DNA from: an uncultured Ruminococcus sp.
GTDB taxonomy: Bacteria; Bacillota; Clostridia; Oscillospirales; Ruminococcaceae
Assembly (NCBI GenBank): GCA_947174625.1
Contig: CAMWJT010000043.1
Coordinates: forward strand, 1-8,830
Direction: 5' to 3'
DNA length: 8,830 bases
Shown: positions 3,971-8,830 of the stretch, one piece after another
Position numbering within the stretch: the first letter of the stretch is position 1
Layout: every line of letters begins with the position of its first letter
Program-made: the position numbers and the translations under genes
The notes under the pieces: model-generated
Database searches by the model: none
The model's input: the letters and a program-made list of their open reading frames with translations, nothing else
What the model was told of the DNA's origin: nothing

Positions 3971-5701
3971 ATGAGCAGAGAAAAATTTACACTGTCAATT
4001 GTAGAAGGACTGGCGAAACACCCTTATTTATGGTCTTTTTTACTTTGTATTTTCGTTAATCCATTTTTTCTTGGTGCGATAGAAAATGTTCCGAATAATG
4101 CCATCTGGCTCGAAACATTAATGATCATGGGCATCTTGACAGCTTTTGGGATAGGCAAATACAAATCAGGTGTTTTTAATCAGTTCAGATTCATCCTGTT
4201 TGAAATTTCCGCAATCATCGCTGACATATGTTCATGTAAACTGTATGCACAATCACAGAATAAAGCCATCTGGCATTTTGCAGGTGGTTGTATGATTCTG
4301 GTGATTCTGTACCATTTCGCCGATTTTAAAAAATATTGTACCCAACTGAACGCATTGCTGATCATAGGACTGGGATTTTTTCTGAAGCTCTGCTATATTC
4401 TCACCACATCCGTATATACACGACAGCATGATGTTGATATATTCGGCGGAGATTCCGGACATGCAGGATATATAGAATATTTGCTGTTCAATCAAAGCCT
4501 GCCGGATTTTGATGTCCGGGAACGCTGGCAGTTCTGTCATCCGCCACTTCACCATGCCATCAGCGCAGTATGGATATACATAAACGAAAATCTGCTTCTG
4601 ACAGGGCATGATCCTGCAAGAGAAAGTCTGCAAACACTGACACTGTTCTATTCTTTGTGTATCATCATATCGGCATATAAGATACTTCGTTATTTTAAAC
4701 TGGATGGTTCTGCGCTTTACGTCCCTCTGATCATCGTAAGCTTTCACCCTTCCTTCATTCTGTTTTCAGGCAGTATCAACAATGATGTTCTGTCAGTCGC
4801 ATTGGTGATGGGTGCGATTGTTTCGACACTGCAATGGTATAAAGAGCAGACGATGAAAAGCATATTGAAAATTGCTTTGTGCATCGGACTGGGCATGATG
4901 ACAAAAATTTCTGCTGCAATGGTTGCAGTACCTGTTGCATTCGTATTTCTCTGCGTATTCATCAAAAATATAAAAAACGATTGGAAAAGGTTAATTGCGC
5001 AGTTTTTCTGCTTTGGAATCGTCTGTATACCGCTGGGGCTATGGTTTGGCATACGCAATTACATAAAGTGGAGCGTACCGCTGACTTATGTGCAGGAAAT
5101 GGACAAAGGGGCTTTACAATATATTGGAGATCAATCGTTTCTGACACGTATGACGGATTTCTCAGCACAACAATTCCATAGTATCTATGAACAGTTTGCC
5201 TATTTTGATGAATCAGGCAATCTACAGAGCTATAATGAATATAATCCTTTGATTACACTGATGAAAAATGCGCTGTTCGGGGAATATATCAACGAAGGCA
5301 GTTTTGGAGCAGTTCCCTGGGTGAACACAGTCTCTGTCTTTTTCTTTTGGTTAAATGTAGTCATTGCAGGCTTTGCATTTCTCTCCATGATTATCATGTG
5401 TTTCAGAAAATGCCCGGCACAACTGACAGAAAAAGGCTTCTTTACAGGCTTTTATGCTGTCATGATGGTAAGCTTTTACAAAACTGCAAAAGATTATCCA
5501 TTTACTTGTACCATGAATTTCCGCTATATCACTCCTACAGTAATTATCGGAGTAGTATTTATTGGTCTGGTCATAGCTAACATAAAAATGAAAAATACGT
5601 TTTTCAACAAGTCGCTGAAAGCGATTCTGAAAATCTGCACAATGTTATTTGCGGTCTGCTCCGGACTTGTTTACTTAATGGTCTGTTATAGAGTGGAATG
5701 A
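3971..5701 (+). CDS. Multi-spanning GT-C (GT39-like) glycosyltransferase
   Basis: A 576-aa integral membrane protein with an estimated 12-14 hydrophobic segments. It resembles the GT-C superfamily (GT39/PMT-like and ArnT-like enzymes), which transfer sugars from polyprenyl-phosphate donors on the outer face of the membrane. After about five N-terminal helices comes a loop with TRQHDVDIFGGDSGHAGYIE (150-169). Its acidic residues D154, D156 and D161 are candidates for the catalytic base. A second loop motif, FCHPPLHHAISA (188-199), resembles the HPP motif of the family. Further conserved-looking stretches are SFHPSFILFSGSINNDV (257-273), MTKISA (310-315), RNYIKW (362-367) and MNFRYITPT (515-523). 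Start: GAGGAG six bases before the ATG. It has its own promoter, diverges from the orphan array, and has no clear terminator before the next promoter. Acceptor and donor are unknown. A cell-wall or surface-polymer role is inference. Confidence 0.85.
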   Translation: MSREKFTLSIVEGLAKHPYLWSFLLCIFVNPFFLGAIENVPNNAIWLETLMIMGILTAFGIGKYKSGVFNQFRFILFEISAIIADICSCKLYAQSQNKAIWHFAGGCMILVILYHFADFKKYCTQLNALLIIGLGFFLKLCYILTTSVYTRQHDVDIFGGDSGHAGYIEYLLFNQSLPDFDVRERWQFCHPPLHHAISAVWIYINENLLLTGHDPARESLQTLTLFYSLCIIISAYKILRYFKLDGSALYVPLIIVSFHPSFILFSGSINNDVLSVALVMGAIVSTLQWYKEQTMKSILKIALCIGLGMMTKISAAMVAVPVAFVFLCVFIKNIKNDWKRLIAQFFCFGIVCIPLGLWFGIRNYIKWSVPLTYVQEMDKGALQYIGDQSFLTRMTDFSAQQFHSIYEQFAYFDESGNLQSYNEYNPLITLMKNALFGEYINEGSFGAVPWVNTVSVFFFWLNVVIAGFAFLSMIIMCFRKCPAQLTEKGFFTGFYAVMMVSFYKTAKDYPFTCTMNFRYITPTVIIGVVFIGLVIANIKMKNTFFNKSLKAILKICTMLFAVCSGLVYLMVCYRVE

Positions 5702-5774
5702 CTTGTTTTTTCAGAAAATATTGGAATTAACAGATTCTTTGAAGCTAATTTGTAAATATGTAACTAAAAAATTC

Positions 5775-5803
5775 TTGACAAGCATGACAAATTATGTTAT
5801 AAT
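5775..5803 (+). promoter_or_regulatory. Sigma-A promoter of the AKR-ECF-DUF1893 operon
   Basis: TTGACA (5775-5780), a 17-bp spacer and TATAAT (5798-5803), a perfect consensus. A leader of about 60 nt follows before the ATG at 5869. Confidence 0.9.
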
Positions 5804-5807
5804 AATC

Positions 5808-5836
5808 GTAGTGGGCAGCTTGCTGATGCTTCCTAC
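5808..5836 (+). other. Possible hairpin in the AKR operon leader
   Basis: GTAG (5808-5811) pairs with CTAC (5833-5836). Inside, GGGCA can pair with TGCTT in part by G-U pairs, and CAGC-TT-GCTG lies at the top. This begins at the predicted transcript start. It is too short for a known riboswitch class that I can name and may only stabilise the 5' end. Confidence 0.3.
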
Positions 5837-5868
5837 ATAAATGCGATTGAACGAAAGAGGCTGATATA

Positions 5869-7002
5869 ATGATTTATAGAAATTTTCAGGATCTCAAATT
5901 GTCCGGGCTTGGTCTTGGTATGATGAGACTTCCTGTCATTGATGGCGATGATTCACGGATTGATGAGGAAAAATCCGCTGAAATGATAGATTATGCCATG
6001 AAAAACGGTATCAACTACTATGACACGGCATGGGGGTATCATAACGGAAATTCGGAATTGACTGCCGGAAAATTCCTGAAAAAATATCCGAGGGAAAGTT
6101 ATTATCTTGCATCAAAATTTCCTGGATATGATAATGCCAATATGCCGAAAGTCAGGGAAATTTTTGAAAAACAGCTTGAAAAATGTCAGACACCTTATTT
6201 TGATTTTTATTTGTTCCATAACGTCTATGAGGGAAATATTGAGGACTATTTAAATCCCGATTTTCAGATTTTTGACTATCTCATGGAACAGAAAAAGAAC
6301 GGCAGAATCCGACATCTTGGTTTCTCTGCACATGGTAATTTAGATGTGATACAACGTTTTCTGGATGCTTATGGGGAACATATGGAATTCTGTCAGTTAC
6401 AGGTGAATTACATGGACTGGCATTTTCAGAATGCAAAAGAAAAAGTTGCGCTCATCCGGAAATATAATATCCCTGTATGGGTCATGGAGCCTTTGCGTGG
6501 CGGAAAACTTGCCAACGTTCCGGAACAGATGCAGAACAGCATGAAAAGTATGCGTCCTGACGAGAGCATTCCTGCATGGGCATTCCGGTTCTTACAGGCA
6601 ATTGATGGTGTCACGATGGTTCTTTCCGGCATGTCCGACATGAAGCAGCTGCAAGAAAATATTGCAGTCTGGAATACGGACAAACCGTTGAATCCGGAAG
6701 AATTTCAGCGTATTGTTGCGCTTGCTGATGAGGAAACCAAAAAAGGCGGTCTGCCGTGTACTGCCTGTCATTACTGCACAAGTCACTGTCCGCAAGAACT
6801 GCCCATTCCGGAGCTGGTCGCTCTCTACAATGAACATAAAGTCACAGGCGGCGGATTCCTTGCACCGATGGCAGTGGGAAGTATGCCGGAAAACAAGCGC
6901 CCGGCGAACTGCATCCATTGTCAGAGCTGTGAGCAGGTCTGTCCGCAACAGATTGCCATTTCATCCATGATGAGCGAATTTTCTGAAATGATTCACATGT
7001 AA
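5869..7002 (+). CDS. Aldo/keto reductase with C-terminal 2[4Fe-4S] ferredoxin domain
   Basis: A 377-aa fusion of an aldo/keto reductase barrel (about 1-285) and a ferredoxin-like tail (about 290-377), the COG1453 architecture common in anaerobes. The AKR catalytic tetrad is complete: D52 and Y57 (YYDTAWGY), K83 (ASKFPG) and H117 (LFHN). Late-barrel motifs are RHLGFSAHG (148-156), NYMDWHFQ (180-187), VMEPLRGGKL (205-214) and VLSGMSDMKQL (251-261). Two cluster motifs follow: C297-x2-C300-x2-C303-x3-C307, and C348-x2-C351-x2-C354-x3-C358, the latter ending CPQQIAI. This suggests electron exchange between NAD(P)H chemistry and ferredoxin; the substrate is unknown. AGAGG lies 8 bases upstream of the ATG. 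The gene opens an operon, with the ECF S component starting 13 bases after its stop. Confidence 0.95.
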   Translation: MIYRNFQDLKLSGLGLGMMRLPVIDGDDSRIDEEKSAEMIDYAMKNGINYYDTAWGYHNGNSELTAGKFLKKYPRESYYLASKFPGYDNANMPKVREIFEKQLEKCQTPYFDFYLFHNVYEGNIEDYLNPDFQIFDYLMEQKKNGRIRHLGFSAHGNLDVIQRFLDAYGEHMEFCQLQVNYMDWHFQNAKEKVALIRKYNIPVWVMEPLRGGKLANVPEQMQNSMKSMRPDESIPAWAFRFLQAIDGVTMVLSGMSDMKQLQENIAVWNTDKPLNPEEFQRIVALADEETKKGGLPCTACHYCTSHCPQELPIPELVALYNEHKVTGGGFLAPMAVGSMPENKRPANCIHCQSCEQVCPQQIAISSMMSEFSEMIHM

Positions 7003-7015
7003 AGGAGAATTTTTT

Positions 7016-7585
7016 ATGTCATCACTTGCAAACACACTTGAAAGACCCCGTCTGTCGATAAAGGCACAGACGTTTGCAACCATTTCCGCAGTGATCGGTG
7101 CCGTTGTCATCCCTCAGCTCTTTCATATCATCGGTGCAGTTTCGGGACTCGGCACATCTCCCGGCGAAACGTTTCTGCCCATGCACCTGCCAATTATTCT
7201 GACAGGACTTCTTGCCGGAACAGTCCCCGGCGCAATTGCCGGGCTTCTTGGTCCGCTTGTGAGCAGTCTTATGACGGATATGCCTGCACAGACGATGCTG
7301 CCTTTTATGATGCTGGAACTTTGTGCTTATGGTGCATTTGCCGGACTGCTGAGAAATGCCCAAATGCCGGATATTGCTAAAATCCTTACAGTACAGATTG
7401 CCGGACGTGCTGTCCGTGCGGCTGCGATTTTAATTGCGGTTTTTGCATTGGGAAACGAAAGTATCAAAATTGCTGTTATCTGGAAATCCATTGTTGCAGG
7501 AATTCCGGGACTTGTACTTCAATGGAGCTTGCTTCCGCTTTTACTTGGCGGCATAGAGCATATCAAAAAGCATGAATCTCCTTGA
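7016..7585 (+). CDS. ECF-type transporter S component
   Basis: A 189-aa hydrophobic protein with about six predicted helices (about 18-45, 55-77, 78-88, 95-113, 120-146 and 155-180). It looks like a substrate-binding S component of an energy-coupling-factor transporter (PF12822-like), which captures a vitamin or other cofactor precursor and docks on a shared EcfA-EcfA'-EcfT module encoded elsewhere. Family-like features are the short N-terminal basic stretch, FLPMHLPIILTGLLAG (53-68), PGAIAGLLGPLVSSLM (71-86), MLELCAYGAFAGLL (99-112) and the GRAVRA turn (130-135). AAAGGAG overlaps the stop codon of the AKR gene, so coupled translation is likely. The ligand cannot be read from the sequence. 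The tight pairing with the AKR-ferredoxin hints that the substrate is a reducible compound, which is inference. Confidence 0.88.
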   Translation: MSSLANTLERPRLSIKAQTFATISAVIGAVVIPQLFHIIGAVSGLGTSPGETFLPMHLPIILTGLLAGTVPGAIAGLLGPLVSSLMTDMPAQTMLPFMMLELCAYGAFAGLLRNAQMPDIAKILTVQIAGRAVRAAAILIAVFALGNESIKIAVIWKSIVAGIPGLVLQWSLLPLLLGGIEHIKKHESP

Positions 7586-7991
7586 AAAAGCAGTAGCACT
7601 GCTGAGAAGCAAAAACTATACATTGGTTGCAGTCAGCAGTACGGAAGAAATAACAAGCACGCAACGAGGAGTCAAACCGCTTCTTGCAATCCTTGACAGC
7701 AAAAAAAATCTGCATGGATTTTCCGTTGCAGATAAAGTGATTGGAAAGGGTGCGGCATTTTTGTATGTGATTCTTGATGTCCATGAAATTTATGCGGATG
7801 TAATCAGTGAATCCGCATTGGATGTACTGAAAGCTCATAATATCAGTATCACATACAAAACTTTGACTGCGGCAATTAAGAACCGTAATCATACCGGATT
7901 TTGTCCCATAGAAACAGCAGTTAAAAATACCAATGATGCTGAAACTGCCCTTGTTTTAATCCGTGAAAAACTGAAACAGATCAGCGCTTGA
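7572..7991 (+). CDS. DUF1893 family protein (cytidine-deaminase-like fold)
   Basis: A 139-aa cytosolic protein of the DUF1893 family. A Thermotoga member (TM1506) has, to my knowledge, a cytidine-deaminase-like fold. Family motifs are GVKPLLAIL (33-41), FSVADKVIGKGAAFLYV (50-66), VISESALDVL (77-86) and NHTGFCPIETAV (106-117), with C111 and E114 in the last. The deaminase-type P-C-x-x-C zinc motif is not visible, so classical deaminase activity is doubtful. The ATG overlaps the last 14 bases of the S-component gene and has only a weak ribosome binding site, which fits translational coupling. Starting at MNLLEKAVALL agrees with the usual family start. It is the last gene of the operon; a strong terminator begins 19 bases after the stop. 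Confidence 0.92.
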   Translation: MNLLEKAVALLRSKNYTLVAVSSTEEITSTQRGVKPLLAILDSKKNLHGFSVADKVIGKGAAFLYVILDVHEIYADVISESALDVLKAHNISITYKTLTAAIKNRNHTGFCPIETAVKNTNDAETALVLIREKLKQISA

Positions 7992-8009
7992 ACTATTGTC
8001 AACTGTAAT

Positions 8010-8037
8010 CCCACCGGCTTCAGACGGTGGGATTTTT
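8010..8037 (+). terminator. Intrinsic terminator of the AKR-ECF-DUF1893 operon
   Basis: CCCACCG (8010-8016), an 8-nt loop and CGGTGGG (8025-8031), then ATTTTTCTTT. It is a classic GC-rich stem with a U-tract. Confidence 0.95.
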
Positions 8038-8095
8038 CTTTAAAGATTAACTTAAAGATGAAGAACTTGTTTCGTGTTTTTTAGTAAAAATCAGT

Positions 8096-8122
8096 AAAAA
8101 ATCCTGTGCTATTAACAGCACA
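8096..8122 (-). terminator. Probable terminator of the superoxide dismutase gene
   Basis: On the minus strand TGTGCT (8122-8117), loop GTTAAT and AGCACA (8110-8105) form a 6-bp stem, with TTTTTT starting three bases later (+ A-run 8096-8101). The stop codon (8114-8112) lies within the loop, so the last codons form part of the stem. The stem is short, hence moderate confidence. Confidence 0.6.
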
Positions 8123-8627
8123 TTCTTGTATTGCGGCGGATGATGCCACAGGCTATTTTTGTTCCGGAATTTCCTGAGGGCTGTGTGGTAAAATCATCGG
8201 GAGCATCATGGATAATGATTGTCTTTCCGATCACCTCACTGACTGAAAAACGATCCGTCAAAAATACGGAAACTGCGATTCCATGATTTCCGAATAATGG
8301 CGGTAAATCTCCGGCATGGTACGGATGCAGACAGTTATCCGGATTATCATGCGACATGGCAGCAGAGAATGGATCCATCTCATCCCCTGTACAGGCAGTT
8401 CCGCTATGGATATGGAATCCAAAAATCTTTTTTTGACAGAGTGTTTCCGTATCCGGCAAGTTCCGGATGTCTGCATATACAATGACACCATTTTTGGTCT
8501 GATACAAGCGTACTGTCCCTGTAATTTGCGGATGATCCGGACTGCCTGACAGATTGGCAATTGCCTGTGGGATGCCTTGCAGAATCGGAACAATCGGAAA
8601 CTGCTGACAAAGAGATTGATAATTCAT
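8112..8627 (-). CDS. sodC: Cu/Zn superoxide dismutase-like protein (SodC family), cytosolic
   Basis: A 171-aa SodC-family protein, expected to dismutate superoxide with a Cu/Zn centre. All metal ligands are recognisable: H72 and H74 in GFHIHSGTAC (70-79), the bridging H93 (MSHDNP), H101 and H104 in HPYHAGDLPPLFG (101-113), D107, and H140 in IIHDAPDDF (138-146). The disulphide pair is C79 and C160 (KIACGII). The conserved active-site Arg (Arg143 of the bovine enzyme) appears to be replaced by K157 in GNSGTKIACG, which could lower substrate attraction or activity. There is no signal peptide; the N-terminus MNYQSLCQQFPIVPILQG is not lipoprotein-like, so the enzyme should be cytosolic, unlike most bacterial SodC. 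AGAAGGAG is 7 bases upstream of the ATG. The family is otherwise found in anaerobic Clostridia in similar form. It is convergent with the DUF1893 operon. Confidence 0.88.
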   Translation of the reverse strand: MNYQSLCQQFPIVPILQGIPQAIANLSGSPDHPQITGTVRLYQTKNGVIVYADIRNLPDTETLCQKKIFGFHIHSGTACTGDEMDPFSAAMSHDNPDNCLHPYHAGDLPPLFGNHGIAVSVFLTDRFSVSEVIGKTIIIHDAPDDFTTQPSGNSGTKIACGIIRRNTRMCC

Positions 8628-8713
8628 AGCAAACTCCTTCTATGAGATATTTTTGTAAGATATTTTTGATAATGTATGCGCAAAATTCTGTAGAGGTGTG
8701 TTCTGTCTGAAAA

Positions 8714-8742
8714 ATCGTAAAATAGTTACAATTATTTTGCAA
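8714..8742 (-). promoter_or_regulatory. Tentative promoter of the superoxide dismutase gene
   Basis: On the minus strand TTGCAA (8742-8737), a 17-bp spacer and TACGAT (8719-8714) each match consensus at four of six positions. It is the best candidate in an AT-rich 200-bp intergenic region, but it is weak and other choices are possible. Confidence 0.25.
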
Positions 8743-8794
8743 AAGAGTAGAAAAATTTTTCCTATACGGGATTTGAATTTTTTTGGAATTTCTA

Positions 8795-8823
8795 TTGACT
8801 TTTCCAGAGAAATGTGATACACT
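8795..8823 (+). promoter_or_regulatory. Sigma-A-type promoter leading out of the window
   Basis: TTGACT (8795-8800), a 17-bp spacer and TACACT (8818-8823). It faces right and should drive a gene beyond position 8830. The stretch between it and the superoxide dismutase start holds no credible gene. Confidence 0.65.
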
Positions 8824-8830
8824 TATAAAC

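Noticed and set aside
4253..5058. Minus-strand ORFs of 164 and 104 aa inside the glycosyltransferase gene
   Set aside because: These are antisense shadows of a long membrane protein with clear motifs; they have no start signals.
5702..5774. Terminator after the glycosyltransferase
   Set aside because: I found no GC-rich hairpin followed by a T-run in this gap; read-through into the next operon remains possible.
8083..8103. Tandem AGTAAAAATC / AGTAAAAAATC repeat
   Set aside because: It is short and AT-rich between convergent genes, next to a terminator T-run; probably chance.
8640..8822. 60-aa ORF on the minus strand upstream of sodC
   Set aside because: It is AT-rich and Lys/Ile/Phe-rich, lacks a ribosome binding site, and overlaps the promoter region of sodC and the outgoing promoter.

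Overview
The window looks like chromosomal DNA of a low-to-moderate GC, anaerobic, gut-type Bacillota (Clostridia, perhaps Ruminococcus- or Lachnospiraceae-like). The signs are a YnzC/DUF896 protein, an orphan LUD-domain protein, an aldo/keto reductase with a bacterial 2[4Fe-4S] ferredoxin tail, an ECF-transporter S component followed by a DUF1893 protein, purine-rich Shine-Dalgarno sites, and many near-consensus sigma-A promoters with 17-bp spacers. The genus assignment is inference.

Layout. (1) 1-283: a short DUF896 gene on the + strand ends at a bidirectional terminator. (2) 285-1425, minus strand: a probable two-gene unit of a small membrane-anchored acidic protein and a LUD-domain protein, driven by a strong promoter at 1397-1425. 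(3) 1474-3840, minus strand: a cassette-like array of three transcription units carrying four genes, namely a 136-aa orphan, a 91-aa Cys-rich orphan, and a TcmP/LCMT-type O-methyltransferase coupled to a 125-aa orphan. (4) 3863-5701, plus strand: a large multi-spanning GT-C (GT39-like) glycosyltransferase. (5) 5775-8037, plus strand: an operon of AKR-ferredoxin, ECF S component and DUF1893 protein, closed by a strong terminator. (6) 8096-8742, minus strand: a Cu/Zn superoxide dismutase-like gene. A plus-strand promoter at 8795-8823 points out of the window.

The notable region is the array. Unrelated ORFs sit in nearly the same non-coding frame. Upstream of each unit is the same promoter and leader (TTGACT-17-TATAAT, ending near GATAAATCAGAATTT). 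Downstream is the inverted version of that 15-mer (AAATTCTGATTCATC), then the same hairpin terminator. The two complete intergenic modules (2741-2895 and 3192-3347) are about 90% identical by hand alignment, while the proteins between them are not alike. The outer edges carry half-modules: terminator only at 1474-1528, promoter only at 3767-3840. This suggests that the repeating unit is promoter-ORF-terminator, a modular cassette with swapped contents, rather than a MITE inserted between genes. The 15-mer also lies one base past the stop of the LUD gene (269-283). No recombinase is visible here, so how the array arises is unknown. Two of the small proteins look like members of the short, fast-evolving orphan families often found in polymorphic-toxin immunity arrays, but that is inference.

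The remaining regions look like ordinary housekeeping or metabolic loci.
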